From contig NZ_RRYI01000003.1 of the NCBI RefSeq assembly GCF_003931565.1, positions 186,001 to 250,000 on the forward strand: a stretch of DNA of 64,000 nt, read 5' to 3'. The notes under the pieces are model-generated. The model did no database searches. It was not told the origin of the DNA and saw only the letters and a list, made by a program, of their open reading frames with translations. Positions 8,912-18,357 of this stretch are shown here, piece after piece. The position numbers were made by a program, and so were the translations under genes. Each line of letters opens with the position of its first letter. The first letter of the stretch is position 1. This DNA comes from Caulobacter sp. 602-1. GTDB lineage: Bacteria; Pseudomonadota; Alphaproteobacteria; Caulobacterales; Caulobacteraceae.

Positions 8912-9059
8912 CAGTCCTGTTTCTCACCTTACGCAAAGCGATCTTGCTGGAACTCTCATGGGGACTGAGAGGCGAGCCTTTGCGGGCTTTCCGATGAAGG
9001 ACCGAACCCTTCAGGCGCCGGCTCAGCGTTCGGAACTGGCGCATCACAAGGGGATAGCG

Positions 9060-11435
9060 ATGCTTCGCGACAGAATTTCAAAGCAGGTGCTGCTGTGCGG
9101 CGCGGCCGCGGCGATCATCGGCGGCGGACAGGCCATGGCGCAGACGGCTTCGGGTGCCGACAGCATCGAGGAAATCATCGTCACCGCCACCAAGCAAAGC
9201 ACGGTTCTGTCCAAAACCCCGATCTCGATCGCCGCCTATTCGCAGGAGGCCTTGGACAAGCGCGGCGTTCGCGACATCCGCGACGTGATCAACCAGACCC
9301 CGGGCGTCGACATCACCCGCAGCGGCGCGACCCGCGTGACCATTCGGGGCATCGACTCGACGGCCGGCGCGGCGACCTCGGCGATCTATATCGACGACAC
9401 GCCGATCCAGGCCCGCAACGCCTCGCTGAACTACAACGGCAGCACCCTGCCCTACATCTTCGATCTCGAGCGCGTGGAAGTGCTGCGGGGTCCCCAGGGC
9501 ACGTTGTTCGGCGCCAGCTCGCAGGGCGGCGCCATCCGCTTCATCACGCCCACGCCCAGCCTGACCAGCTACAGCGGCTATGGCCGCGCCGCCGTCAGCA
9601 AGACCAAGAACGGCGGCGAGGGTTATGAATTGGGCGTGGCCGTCGGCGGCCCGATCGTTCAGGACAAGGTCGGCGCGCGGATCAGCTTCTACCATCGCGA
9701 GGACGCCGGCTGGATCGACCGTCAGAGCTGGCAGAACGCCGCCAGCCGCGATGAGGACGTCAACAGCAGCGCCGCGACCGTCTTCCGGGCCGTTGTGACC
9801 ATCCAGCCTACCGACTGGCTGACGATTACGCCCAGCGTCTACCACCAGAACAGCAAGTTCGACGACCGCACGGCGCTGACCACGCGGTGCCCAGCAACGA
9901 CCGGTTCGGTGATCAACCCGACCCTGAACCCCTGCCCGCTCGGCGTCTCTGACCCGGACAACGGCAAGTTCCTCAGCTACGCCTCGATCCCACAGCCCAG
10001 CAGCGACCACTTCACGGTGCCGGCGCTGAAGATGGTGGCCGCGACCGACGACCTGAACTTCACCAGCGTCAGCTCGTTCTTCAAGCGCCACGTAAAGGAG
10101 ACGAACGACGCCACCCACGGCAACGACCGCACCTCGTTCGGCAACGCCTATCTCTATCCTGTCACGCCGGGCTTCCCCCAGTCGATCACCTGGCAGAACC
10201 CCAACATTTATCAGAACCTGTTCACCCAAGAGTTTCGGGTCAACAACACCAATCCCGACGCGCGCCTGAAATGGAGCGTAGGCGCCTACTTCTCGCGAAG
10301 CTCGCTGCGCTCGGACCTGCCGATCAACGAGCCGCATTACAACGCGCTTTACCTGGTCCGCTATGGGCGCACGCCGCAGGCCGCGGGCGTCTCGCCCCTG
10401 GTCAATGGCGTCGCCCGCTATTACGGCAACGAATGGACGGTCGAGAAGACGACCGCCGTCTTCGCCAACCTAGACTACAAGATCCTCGACAACCTGACCC
10501 TGACCCTGGGCGGGCGCTACTCCAAGGACAACCTCGACTTCGACGTGCTCGAGCGCGGCGTTTCCTATGCCGGTGGCGTGTCGCGCGCGTCGGGCTCGAT
10601 GACCACCAAGCCGTTCACGCCCAAGGTCGCCCTGTCGTGGCAAGCCACGCCGGCAGCGCTCTACTATGCCTCCTATGCTCGCGGTTATCGGACGGGCGGC
10701 GTCAACAAGGCCCTGCCGGACGTCTGCGCGGCGGAATCTTCGGCTCTGGGCCTGGGCAAGGCCGCCACCTATCAACCGGACACCACCGACAGCTACGAGA
10801 TCGGCTCTAAGAACCGGCTCTTCGGCGGCAAGGTGCAGTTCGAGGCCAGCGCCTATTATATCGAATGGAAGAACATCCAGCAGCAACTGCGCCTGACCTG
10901 CGCTTTCAGCCTGGTAGCCAACACCGCCAGCGCCACCAGCAAGGGCGTCGACGTCAATCTCAACGTCCGGCCGGTCGAGAATCTGCTGCTCGGCCTGGGC
11001 CTGGGCTACAACGACGCCACTTACGACAAGACCATCCAGATCGGCACGGCCCCCGTGGTCATCGCCGGCCAGACGCTGGGCCAGACGCCCTGGACGGTCA
11101 ATCTGAGCGCCGAGTACCGCTTCACGGTCGCGGGCCGGGAGAGCTTCGTACGCGCCCAGTACAACTATCGCAGCGTCAATGACGGGCCGTTCCTCTACCA
11201 GGTCCCGACCGCGACGACCTACGATCCGCGCCGGCCGCTGCCGTCCGAGCCCACGACCCTGGACCTGCGCGCCGGCGTTGACTTGGGCCGGGTCAACCTC
11301 TCCATTTACGGGGAGAACATTCTGAACAATGTCGACTACATCGCCGAGTCGTCGACCTATGTGAACGGTCCGCTCTGGACCGGCGCCACGCTTCGCCCCC
11401 GGACGATCGGCCTTCAGGCCATCGCCCGCTACTAG
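9060..11435 (+). CDS. TonB-dependent outer-membrane receptor
   Basis: A 791-residue receptor that would import a nutrient across the outer membrane using TonB. ATG 9060 has AAGGGG upstream and yields a signal peptide ending AMA; the TonB-box-like EEIIVTATK follows at residues about 37-45. The plug has TPISIAAYSQEAL, LINQTPGVDI-type and EVLRGPQGTLFGASSQGGAI motifs, and the barrel ends in an aromatic residue (IARY). It belongs to the large caulobacterial group resembling catechol-type receptors but used for nutrient uptake. It is followed by an ABC importer after a strong hairpin (11445-11489), and its promoter holds the shared dyad. Confidence 0.93.
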   Translation: MLRDRISKQVLLCGAAAAIIGGGQAMAQTASGADSIEEIIVTATKQSTVLSKTPISIAAYSQEALDKRGVRDIRDVINQTPGVDITRSGATRVTIRGIDSTAGAATSAIYIDDTPIQARNASLNYNGSTLPYIFDLERVEVLRGPQGTLFGASSQGGAIRFITPTPSLTSYSGYGRAAVSKTKNGGEGYELGVAVGGPIVQDKVGARISFYHREDAGWIDRQSWQNAASRDEDVNSSAATVFRAVVTIQPTDWLTITPSVYHQNSKFDDRTALTTRCPATTGSVINPTLNPCPLGVSDPDNGKFLSYASIPQPSSDHFTVPALKMVAATDDLNFTSVSSFFKRHVKETNDATHGNDRTSFGNAYLYPVTPGFPQSITWQNPNIYQNLFTQEFRVNNTNPDARLKWSVGAYFSRSSLRSDLPINEPHYNALYLVRYGRTPQAAGVSPLVNGVARYYGNEWTVEKTTAVFANLDYKILDNLTLTLGGRYSKDNLDFDVLERGVSYAGGVSRASGSMTTKPFTPKVALSWQATPAALYYASYARGYRTGGVNKALPDVCAAESSALGLGKAATYQPDTTDSYEIGSKNRLFGGKVQFEASAYYIEWKNIQQQLRLTCAFSLVANTASATSKGVDVNLNVRPVENLLLGLGLGYNDATYDKTIQIGTAPVVIAGQTLGQTPWTVNLSAEYRFTVAGRESFVRAQYNYRSVNDGPFLYQVPTATTYDPRRPLPSEPTTLDLRAGVDLGRVNLSIYGENILNNVDYIAESSTYVNGPLWTGATLRPRTIGLQAIARY

Positions 11436-11444
11436 GCAGACGCA

Positions 11445-11489
11445 GGGGCGCTGGACCGGAGACTCCTCCCCGGCCCGGTCCAGCGCCCC
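11445..11489 (+). terminator. 15-bp stem hairpin between receptor and ABC transporter genes
   Basis: GGGGCGCTGGACCGG pairs perfectly with CCGGTCCAGCGCCCC around a 15-base loop, starting 9 bases after the receptor stop codon. There is no T-tract. It may be a terminator or, since the ABC genes continue on the same strand 32 bases later, an attenuator or mRNA-stabilising stem lowering downstream expression. Confidence 0.6.
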
Positions 11490-11521
11490 CGGCCCAAATG
11501 CGCCGACACCAAGAGGCCCGA

Positions 11522-12289
11522 GTGAATACCCAAACCCATCCTACCCGCCGGACCCTTATGGCGATGAGCGGCGCCGCCTTGGCGCTCGGGGCCTGCGGCC
11601 GAAAATCCGGTGCGCCCGGCGCACTGGTCGTCGGCTCGACCGCCACCGGCGCTCCGTTCAGCTTCCTGGACCTCAAGACCAACCAGTTGACCGGGGCGAT
11701 GATCGACATCGCCCACGCGGTCGCGGCCAAGGCCGGGCTCGCCATCCGCATCCAGACCACCACCTTCGCGGCGCTGGTGCCGTCGCTGACCGCCCGCAAG
11801 ATCGACATGATCGCGGCCGGCATCCTGCGCACGCCCGAACGGGAAAAGGTCGTGGCCTTCACCGATCCCGTCTATGCCTATGGCGGCGGCGTGGTCACGG
11901 CCCAGGGCCAGACCCGTCCGATCCGCGCGCTGGCGGACCTCAAGGGCCTCTCCGTCGGCGCCCAGGTTGGCACTCGCTTCGTCGACCAACTGGCCCAGGC
12001 CGGCGTCACCGACGTCAAGACCTACGACAATCTGGGCGATATCCTGCAGGACCTGGGCAACGGCCGCATCGCGGCCGGTTACGGCGATGCGCCGATCCTG
12101 GCGCATCGGCTGCGCACGACGCCCAACGCCGCGCTGCGCCTGGCCCCGGACTTCACGCCCCCCTCGCGCGAGGATGTCTGCCTGCTGGTGCGCCGCGACG
12201 ACCCGGCCCTGCTGGCCAAGCTGAACGCCGCCATCGGCCAGATCAAGGCGACGGAAATCGCCGCGATCCTGACCAAGTGGTCCCTCTGA
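11522..12289 (+). CDS. Amino-acid-type ABC transporter substrate-binding lipoprotein
   Basis: A 255-residue solute-binding protein (SBP_bac_3 type). The GTG at 11522 has AGAGG upstream and gives a short lipoprotein signal with LGAC lipobox; the ATG at 11498 has no ribosome site. Domain signs are [50 protein letters not shown] and [14 protein letters not shown]. It would bind a polar amino acid, amine or related small solute in the periplasm and pass it to the permease encoded immediately downstream (the stop overlaps the next ATG). The solute is probably the same compound that the TonB receptor admits. Confidence 0.88.
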   Translation: MNTQTHPTRRTLMAMSGAALALGACGRKSGAPGALVVGSTATGAPFSFLDLKTNQLTGAMIDIAHAVAAKAGLAIRIQTTTFAALVPSLTARKIDMIAAGILRTPEREKVVAFTDPVYAYGGGVVTAQGQTRPIRALADLKGLSVGAQVGTRFVDQLAQAGVTDVKTYDNLGDILQDLGNGRIAAGYGDAPILAHRLRTTPNAALRLAPDFTPPSREDVCLLVRRDDPALLAKLNAAIGQIKATEIAAILTKWSL

Positions 12290-12942
12290 TGGACCAGTTC
12301 CTCACCGACGCGGTGAAGTTCCTGCCCATCCTGATGTCGGGGCTTGGGGTCACGATCGCCGTCACCCTGGCGGCGCTCGTGATCAGCGTGATCCTGGGCC
12401 TGGTCTGGGCCCTGATGGGCATTTCCAGGAATCGCATGCTGCGCGCGATCAGCCGGGTGGTGATCAACACCGTCCGCGGCGTCCCCATCATCGTCCAGCT
12501 GTTCTATGTCTACTTCGTGCTGCCCGAGCTGGGCGTCCAGCTGGACGCCTTCGTGGCCGGCGCGATCGGCCTGGGCGTGGCCTACTCCGTCTATCAGGCC
12601 GAGAACTTCCGGGCCGGATTCTCGTCTGTCGATCCGATGTTGATCGAGACGGCTCAGTCGCTGGGTATGAGCGAGCGCAAGATCATGCTGCGCGTGATCA
12701 TGCCCCTGGCCATCCGCGTCACGCTTCCGCCGTTTGGCAACACGTCTGTAATGCTGCTCAAGGACTCCTCGATCGCCTCGACGATCACCGTCGCCGAACT
12801 CACGCGCGCCGGTCAGCTCCTGGCCGTCAGCACCTTCCAGAACATGTCGGTCTACACCCTGATCGCCCTGCTCTACCTGGCCATGAGCCTGCCCTTGACC
12901 TATCTGGTCGGCCGCCTCGAACGCAGGTTCGCCCGCAAATGA
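12289..12942 (+). CDS. Polar amino acid ABC transporter permease
   Basis: A 217-residue HisM/GlnP-like inner-membrane permease. The N-terminal segment [19 protein letters not shown] is the typical HisM start, [17 protein letters not shown] is characteristic of the family, and the cytoplasmic EAA loop is visible in [20 protein letters not shown]. Several hydrophobic segments follow. The start overlaps the preceding stop as TGATG, implying translational coupling in a three-gene import operon with the substrate-binding lipoprotein and the ATPase. Only one permease gene is present, so it would act as a homodimer. Confidence 0.9.
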   Translation: MDQFLTDAVKFLPILMSGLGVTIAVTLAALVISVILGLVWALMGISRNRMLRAISRVVINTVRGVPIIVQLFYVYFVLPELGVQLDAFVAGAIGLGVAYSVYQAENFRAGFSSVDPMLIETAQSLGMSERKIMLRVIMPLAIRVTLPPFGNTSVMLLKDSSIASTITVAELTRAGQLLAVSTFQNMSVYTLIALLYLAMSLPLTYLVGRLERRFARK

Positions 12943-13664
12943 TCAGCCTCAAGAACGTCAGCAAGTCCTTCGGCGACACCCAGGTGCTCAAGGACATCAG
13001 CTTCGAGATCCAGCGCGGCGAGGTGGTCTGCCTGATCGGGCCGTCCGGCTCGGGCAAGTCGACAATCCTGCGCTGCATCAACGGCCTGGAGCGGCACGAC
13101 GGCGGCGAGATCGTGGTCGACGGGTCCGTGCTCGGCGAAAAGTCCCTGCCGGCCATTCGCGCCAAGGTCGCCATGGTGTTCCAGAGGTTCAACCTCTTCC
13201 CCCACCGCACGGCCCAGGAAAACGTCGCCGAAGGTCCGATCCATGTCGCCGGGCGGCCGGTCGCCGAGGCCATGACCGAGGCGCGAACCCTGCTCGAGCG
13301 GGTCGGCCTGGGCGACAAGTGCGACGCCTACCCCGCCAAGCTCTCCGGCGGTCAGCAACAGCGGGTCGGCATCGCGCGCGCCCTGGCCATGAAGCCGCAA
13401 GCGATCCTGTTCGACGAACCGACCTCGGCGCTGGACCCCGAACGGGTCGGCGAGGTGCTGAAGGTGATGCGGACCCTGGCCGACGAGGGCATGACCATGG
13501 TCATCGTCACGCACGAGATCGGCTTTGCTCGCGAAGTCGCCGACCGTGTTCTGTTCATGGACCGCGGCCGCATCGTCGAGAGTGGTCCGGCGCGGGAAGT
13601 CCTGACCGCGCCGAAGGTCGAGCGCACCCGCGTGTTCCTCGACCGGGTGCTCAATCCCCTCTAG
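12939..13664 (+). CDS. Amino acid ABC transporter ATP-binding protein
   Basis: A 241-residue GlnQ/HisP-type ATPase energising the importer. It has Walker [10 protein letters not shown], the Q-loop [10 protein letters not shown], the signature [15 protein letters not shown], Walker [14 protein letters not shown] and switch His in VTHEIGFA. The start overlaps the permease stop (ATGA). It completes the SBP-permease-ATPase set. Confidence 0.95.
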   Translation: MISLKNVSKSFGDTQVLKDISFEIQRGEVVCLIGPSGSGKSTILRCINGLERHDGGEIVVDGSVLGEKSLPAIRAKVAMVFQRFNLFPHRTAQENVAEGPIHVAGRPVAEAMTEARTLLERVGLGDKCDAYPAKLSGGQQQRVGIARALAMKPQAILFDEPTSALDPERVGEVLKVMRTLADEGMTMVIVTHEIGFAREVADRVLFMDRGRIVESGPAREVLTAPKVERTRVFLDRVLNPL

Positions 13665-13681
13665 CGCCAGGAGGCCTCGGC

Positions 13682-14140
13682 ATGATCGATCGACGCAAGC
13701 TGCTCGCCGGCCTCACGACCACGGCGGCCCTGGCGCCATTGTCGCAAGCCGTCGCTCATCCCGGCGGCGACGAGCGGGATATCTCGCGCGACCCGCTCTG
13801 GGCCGTACTGGGCGCCACCACGCTCAGCCAGTCGCCGCCGGACTACGCCTATAGGGCCCAGTACCCGGCGGCCGTTCAGACGATGAGCGGCCGCGAGATC
13901 GAGATCTCCGGTTTCATCACGCCGCTGACCATGGAGCGCCAGGCGCAGCGGTTCATCGTCTCACGCTACTCGATCGAGTGCTGCCCCGAGGGCCAGCCCA
14001 ACGAGATCATCGAGGTCTTCGCCGATGAGCCGGTCCTGCAGCAGAAGAGCCAGGAGATCCGCCTGCGCGGGCGGTTCGATGTGCAGGATAACGGGCAGGT
14101 CGGGCTGCTCTTCCGGCTCAGCGGCGCCCGCCTGGTTTAA
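13682..14140 (+). CDS. Small exported protein, DUF3299-like
   Basis: A 152-residue protein. AGGAGG precedes ATG 13682. The N-terminus IDRRKLLAGLTTTAALAPL resembles a Tat or Sec signal, with the mature protein starting near AHPGG. The mature part has EIEISGFITPLTMERQAQRF, a Cys pair in IECCPEGQPNEIIEVF and RLRGRF, resembling small secreted DUF3299 proteins, which often carry metal- or heme-linked Cys/His residues; the assignment is by eye. It begins 17 bases after the ATPase gene and is probably the last gene of the import operon. Its stop overlaps that of the convergent ghrA gene. It may assist the transporter or an outer-membrane step, but no function is established. Confidence 0.7.
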   Translation: MIDRRKLLAGLTTTAALAPLSQAVAHPGGDERDISRDPLWAVLGATTLSQSPPDYAYRAQYPAAVQTMSGREIEISGFITPLTMERQAQRFIVSRYSIECCPEGQPNEIIEVFADEPVLQQKSQEIRLRGRFDVQDNGQVGLLFRLSGARLV

Positions 14141-15072
14141 TAGCCCGCGTCCCGGTCCACGAGGTCGAGCAGCGCCTCGCCAGCAAGATGCCGGCGAATA
14201 TTGGCGACGATCGTCGGTCCGGCCGTCCCTGGCGGCGTCAGGGCCGAGGCGTGCGGCGTCACGGTGATGCGCGGGTCCGACCAGAACGGATGACCGGCCG
14301 GCAAGGGCTCGGTCGCGAAGACGTCCAGGGTGGCGTTGGACAGATGGCCGGCGTCGAGCGCCGGGATGAGGTCGGCCTCGACCAGATGCGCGCCCCGGCC
14401 GACATTGATCAAGCTGGCGCCCGACAGATGCGACAGCGTCCGTGCGTTCAGCACGCCACGGGTCGCCGGCGTCAGGGGCAGCAGACAGACCACCACCTCA
14501 CAGGGCTCGAGAAAGGCCTCGATGGGTCCGTCGAACGCGGCGACGCCGGGCAGATCCTTTGGTGTCCGGCTCCAGCCGCGCACGGAAAAGCCGTTGGCGG
14601 CAAGACGGGTTGCGCAGGCTCCGCCCAACTGGCCCAACCCCAGGATCCCGACCGTTCGCTCCCCCGCCAGCGGCGCGGCCAGCTGGCGCCAGACCCCCTC
14701 GCGCTGCTGGGCTTCATAGGCCGGCATCAGGCGGTGATAGTGCAACACCCGGGCGAGCACGAACTCGACCATGCCCTGGGTGAGGCCCGCATCGCGCATG
14801 CGTGCGATCGGCACGTCCGGCAGGTCGCTGTCCTGCAGGATCCGATCCACCCCCGCGCCGATGCACAACACCGCGCGCAGATTGGGAAACTGCCGCAGGA
14901 AGCCGTCAGGCTGGGCCCAGACGACGACGTAATCGACCTCTTCCTTCGCGCCACTGTCGGGCCAGACGCGCCAGTCGAAGTCCGGCGCGGTCTGATCGAA
15001 AGCCGCCAGCCATGGCTCGGGCCGGACGCCGAAGCAGGCGAACAGCACAACCGTCTTGCCCTGAGCGTCCAT
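14137..15072 (-). CDS. ghrA: Glyoxylate/hydroxypyruvate reductase-like D-2-hydroxyacid dehydrogenase
   Basis: A 311-residue NAD(P)H-dependent D-2-hydroxyacid dehydrogenase of the GhrA type. It shows the Rossmann motif VGILGLGQLGGACATRLA, the LLPLTPATRGVLNA helix, the INVGRGAHLVEADL active-site Arg segment, the DVFATEPLP Glu and the TPHASALT catalytic His. GhrA enzymes reduce glyoxylate and hydroxypyruvate. It is the last gene of the gabT-gabD-cupin-oxidase operon, where it could remove glyoxylate or a related 2-oxoacid formed in amine breakdown (inference). GGGGA precedes the ATG. The symbol is by similarity only. Confidence 0.85.
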   Translation of the reverse strand: MDAQGKTVVLFACFGVRPEPWLAAFDQTAPDFDWRVWPDSGAKEEVDYVVVWAQPDGFLRQFPNLRAVLCIGAGVDRILQDSDLPDVPIARMRDAGLTQGMVEFVLARVLHYHRLMPAYEAQQREGVWRQLAAPLAGERTVGILGLGQLGGACATRLAANGFSVRGWSRTPKDLPGVAAFDGPIEAFLEPCEVVVCLLPLTPATRGVLNARTLSHLSGASLINVGRGAHLVEADLIPALDAGHLSNATLDVFATEPLPAGHPFWSDPRITVTPHASALTPPGTAGPTIVANIRRHLAGEALLDLVDRDAGY

Positions 15073-15103
15073 GGAATCCCCGCCGCCGCGTCTCGGGCCT
15101 GCC

Positions 15104-16522
15104 CTACTGCTTGCTGAGCCGGCGCACCAGGGGGGCGTCCAGCGGCGCGGGCCGCTTGGCCTTCATCGCCGCGTCCATGCGGGCGAAGCCGTCCTGGACG
15201 TAGCGCACGCCCAGCCAGCGCGCCGGCTCGGGCTCCCAGTCGGGCGAGTGGTTGCCGACGCTGGGCAGGAACTCCAGGCCCGTCGGCTTGCCGGTGATCA
15301 TCCCAGCCAGGATGCGCGCGGAGATATTCGTCGTCGACACGCCCCGGCCGGTATAGCCGAACAGCTGGCCGATCTTGGTGCGCGGATCGAAGCTGATCGT
15401 CGGCGTCCAGTCGCGCGAGACCCCCAGATAACCCGCCCAACTGTGGGAGAAGGCGACGCCTTCAAGGGCGGGAAACCACTCGACCAGGGTCTCGCGCATG
15501 GTCTTGGCCGTGGCCGCGTCCCAGGGCTGATCCATGTTGGAGTTCAGGTGATAGGGCGCGCCGCGGCTGCCATAGAGAATGCGGCCGTCGGTGGTCTTGG
15601 TGAAGTAGTCGACCATATTGACCTGCGAGCCCAGGCCCTCGCCGTCCGCCCAGCCGATGCTGGCCCACTGCGCGGCGGTCAAGGGCTCGGTCAGCACAAT
15701 CAGCGACGACATCGGCAGAAGCTTGCGGCGGAAGCGCGGTTGCTGGGTCAGATAGGCTTCGCCCGCCGCGACGATCGCCTTGCGGGCGACCAGCACGCCG
15801 CTGTCGGTGTGCAGGCGGGGCGTCTCGCCCGGCTCGAAGCGGGTCACCGGCGACTGCTCGTAGATCACCCCGCCCAGGCGCTCGACGGCTTGGGCGAGAC
15901 CGCGCACCAGCTTGGCCGGATGGACAGTGGCGCTCTTGGGCGAGAACAGCGCGCCCTCGATCTCGGTGGCCCGCACCTTCTCGCGGGCGGCTTCGGCGCC
16001 GAGCAGCAGGTTCTGATCCGCCAGGCCCAGGCGTTCGTAGGCGCGATGGGAGGCTTGGACCGCCGGAAGTTGAGCCTTGCCGCGCGCCAGGCTGAGAATG
16101 CCGGTCTGGCGGTACTCCGCGTCGATACCTTCGCGCGCGCAGACGCGCCCGACCTCCTCGACGGCGTCATACATCGCCAGAAGGGTCTTGCGGCCGATCT
16201 CGACGCCGTAGCGCCTGGCCAGGGTGCTCGCATCCAGCGGATAGCGTGACGAGCACCAGCCGCCGTTGCGCCCCGAGGCGCCGTAGCCGCAGATGTCCTT
16301 CTCGAGGATGGCCACCTGCAGGCCGGGATTGTCGCGCATCAGATAGTAGGCGGTCCACAGGCCGGAGAAGCCGCCGCCCAGGATGGCGACATCGACGCTC
16401 ACCTGCCCCTTGAGCGGGGCGCGAGGCCTCAGATCATCGTTGCAGGTCTCCAGCCAGAAGCTGGTGTCGCGATAGGCCTGCGTTTCCGTGGCGACCGTGA
16501 GAGGCTGTGGCCGCATGTTCAT
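15104..16522 (-). CDS. FAD-dependent amine oxidoreductase (DAO family, PuuB-like)
   Basis: A 472-residue flavoprotein. The dinucleotide-binding site is VDVAILGGGFSGLWTAYYL near residue 50, followed by GASGRNGGWCSSRYPL, typical of gamma-glutamylputrescine oxidase and related DAO-family enzymes; GYTGRGVSTTNISARILAGM near the C-terminus is the second flavin contact. The reaction would be oxidative deamination or demethylation of a secondary or primary amine, giving an aldehyde, ammonia or amine, and H2O2. It overlaps the cupin gene (ATGA) and is co-operonic with gabT and gabD, consistent with polyamine-to-GABA-to-succinate flow. No gamma-glutamyl ligase gene is nearby, so the substrate need not be gamma-glutamylputrescine. 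Confidence 0.87.
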   Translation of the reverse strand: MNMRPQPLTVATETQAYRDTSFWLETCNDDLRPRAPLKGQVSVDVAILGGGFSGLWTAYYLMRDNPGLQVAILEKDICGYGASGRNGGWCSSRYPLDASTLARRYGVEIGRKTLLAMYDAVEEVGRVCAREGIDAEYRQTGILSLARGKAQLPAVQASHRAYERLGLADQNLLLGAEAAREKVRATEIEGALFSPKSATVHPAKLVRGLAQAVERLGGVIYEQSPVTRFEPGETPRLHTDSGVLVARKAIVAAGEAYLTQQPRFRRKLLPMSSLIVLTEPLTAAQWASIGWADGEGLGSQVNMVDYFTKTTDGRILYGSRGAPYHLNSNMDQPWDAATAKTMRETLVEWFPALEGVAFSHSWAGYLGVSRDWTPTISFDPRTKIGQLFGYTGRGVSTTNISARILAGMITGKPTGLEFLPSVGNHSPDWEPEPARWLGVRYVQDGFARMDAAMKAKRPAPLDAPLVRRLSKQ

Positions 16523-16875
16523 CGCGCTTCATCGAAGATGACATAGGCCTTGCGGGCCTTGGTCTCGATCGTCCAGACGCCGCCGGTGTTGGCCGGAAAA
16601 TAGACCGCCTCGCCAGCCACGATGCGGATCGGCTCCCCCTCGTCCGGCTCGAACACGCACTCGCCTTCCAGGAAGACGCAGAACTCGGCGGCCAGCACCT
16701 GCCGGCGCCAGCGGCCTGGGCTGCACTCCCAAACGCCCGTCCGGGTGGAGGCGGCGGCCTGCGAGGCGAAGCCGCGCACGGCGATCTGAGAAACGGGATC
16801 GCCGATCGGGACCGGCGCGGGATTGGCGGGCGGCATGGCGGCGAAGAGCTCGGCCGGCGCGAATTTGATGATCAT
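16519..16875 (-). CDS. Cupin domain protein
   Basis: A 118-residue single cupin of the DUF861/EutQ-like kind: WRRQVLAAEFCVFLEGECVF forms the first cupin motif region, and GEAVYFPANTGGVWTIETKA the second. It sits between gabD (3 bases upstream) and the FAD oxidase gene (overlapping start) in the same operon. Such small cupins commonly accompany amine oxidases and aminotransferases in polyamine or GABA loci, though their catalytic role is usually unknown. The usual His metal ligands are weak here, so it may bind a ligand rather than catalyse. Confidence 0.85.
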   Translation of the reverse strand: MIIKFAPAELFAAMPPANPAPVPIGDPVSQIAVRGFASQAAASTRTGVWECSPGRWRRQVLAAEFCVFLEGECVFEPDEGEPIRIVAGEAVYFPANTGGVWTIETKARKAYVIFDEAR

Positions 16876-16878
16876 GGC

Positions 16879-18357
16879 CTAGTCCTCCGCGATATCGCTG
16901 CACAGAAGTTTGAGTTCGACGAACTCGTCGACGCCGTGGCGAGATCCTTCGCGGCCCAGGCCCGACTCCTTGACCCCGCCAAAGGGCGCGACCTCGGTGG
17001 AGATCAGGCCCGTGTTCAGCCCGACCATGCCGTATTCCAGCGCCTCGCCGACCCTCCACGAGCGGTCCAGGTCACGCGTGAAGAGGTACGCCGCCAGGCC
17101 GGCGCTGGTGTCGTTGGCGATCGCGATGGCCTCGGCTTCGGTCTCGAACCGGATCAGGCCGGCGACGGGACCGAAGGTCTCTTCCCGGGCCATGGCCATG
17201 TCTCCAGTGACGCCCGTCAGCACGGTTGGCGCGTAGAAGTAGCCCGCCCCCGCGAGCGCTTGGCCGCCGGTGCGGACGACCGCGCCGCCCGCGACGGCGT
17301 TCTCGACATGACGGGCCACCTTGGCGGCGGCGGCGGCGTTGATCAGCGGCCCCTGGTCGGTGGGACCGGACAGGCCGTCGCCTACCACCAGCTTTTCCAC
17401 GCGCGCCGTCAGCTTCCGCGCGAAGGCCTCGTAGACGCCGGCCTGCACCAGCAGGCGGTTTGCGCAGACGCAGGTCTGGCCGGTGTTGCGGAACTTCGAG
17501 GCCATCGCGCCCTCGACGGCCTTGTCCAGGTCGGCGTCGTCGAAGACGATGAACGGCGCGTTGCCGCCCAGTTCCAGCGATACGCGCTTGACCGTGGCCA
17601 TACAGCGGGCGGCCAGCATCTTCCCGACCGGCGTCGATCCCGTGAAGGTGAACTTGCGCACCCGCGGATCGCCGGTCAGCACCTCGCCGATCGGGGCGGC
17701 CTGCCCCGTCACGACGCTGAACACGCCCGGGGGCACGCCCGCTTCCTCGCCCAAGGCCGCCAGGGCCAGGGCGGAGAACGGGGTCAGCTCGGACGGCTTG
17801 AGCACCACGGTGCAGCCCACCGCCAGGGCGGGGCCGACCTTGCGGGTGATCATCGCCGCCGGAAAGTTCCACGGCGTCACCGCCGCCACCACGCCGATCG
17901 GCTGCTTCAGCGCCAACAGGCGCTTGCTGGCGTCGTGCCCCGGAATGACGTCGCCGTAGACGCGCTTGGCCTCCTCGGAAAACCACTCAAGGAAGCTGGC
18001 CGCATAGGCCACCTCCCCGCGCGCCTCGGCCAGGGGCTTGCCCTGTTCGGCGGTCATCAACCGGGCCAGATCCTCGACGTTCTCCAGGATCAGGTCGCGC
18101 CAGCGCCGCAGGATCGCGCCCCGCGCCTTGGCGCTCAGCTTGCGCCACGGCTCGAAGGCGGCATGAGCCGCGGCGACGGCTTGGGTCGCGACATCCGCGC
18201 CGAGATCCGGAACGGCGCCAAGGCGCTGGCCGGTGGCGGGGGAGCTCACGGCGATCTCCTCGGGGCCGCCGATCCATTGACCATCGACATAGGCGGCCTG
18301 GCGCAGAAGGTCGGGCCGTCTCAGCGCCAGGGCCGGAAGGTGGGTCGCGCCGTCCAT
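16879..18357 (-). CDS. gabD: NAD(P)-dependent succinate-semialdehyde dehydrogenase
   Basis: A 492-residue aldehyde dehydrogenase. ATG 18357 overlaps the gabT stop, fixing the start even though the frame is open further upstream. It has TPWNFPAAMITRKVGPALA, the glycine motif FTGSTPVGKML, the general base in SLELGGNAPFIVF, and the catalytic Cys in NTGQTCVCANRLLVQ, with C-terminal EVAPFGGVKESGLGREGS; these are hallmarks of GabD. It would oxidise succinate semialdehyde, produced by GabT from GABA, to succinate for the TCA cycle. Confidence 0.94.
   Translation of the reverse strand: MDGATHLPALALRRPDLLRQAAYVDGQWIGGPEEIAVSSPATGQRLGAVPDLGADVATQAVAAAHAAFEPWRKLSAKARGAILRRWRDLILENVEDLARLMTAEQGKPLAEARGEVAYAASFLEWFSEEAKRVYGDVIPGHDASKRLLALKQPIGVVAAVTPWNFPAAMITRKVGPALAVGCTVVLKPSELTPFSALALAALGEEAGVPPGVFSVVTGQAAPIGEVLTGDPRVRKFTFTGSTPVGKMLAARCMATVKRVSLELGGNAPFIVFDDADLDKAVEGAMASKFRNTGQTCVCANRLLVQAGVYEAFARKLTARVEKLVVGDGLSGPTDQGPLINAAAAAKVARHVENAVAGGAVVRTGGQALAGAGYFYAPTVLTGVTGDMAMAREETFGPVAGLIRFETEAEAIAIANDTSAGLAAYLFTRDLDRSWRVGEALEYGMVGLNTGLISTEVAPFGGVKESGLGREGSRHGVDEFVELKLLCSDIAED

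Noticed and set aside
9078-10337. Long minus-strand open frame opposite the TonB receptor gene
   Set aside because: The product is Arg/Asp/Val-rich with no motif, and the opposite strand encodes clear plug and barrel motifs. It is a GC-bias shadow.
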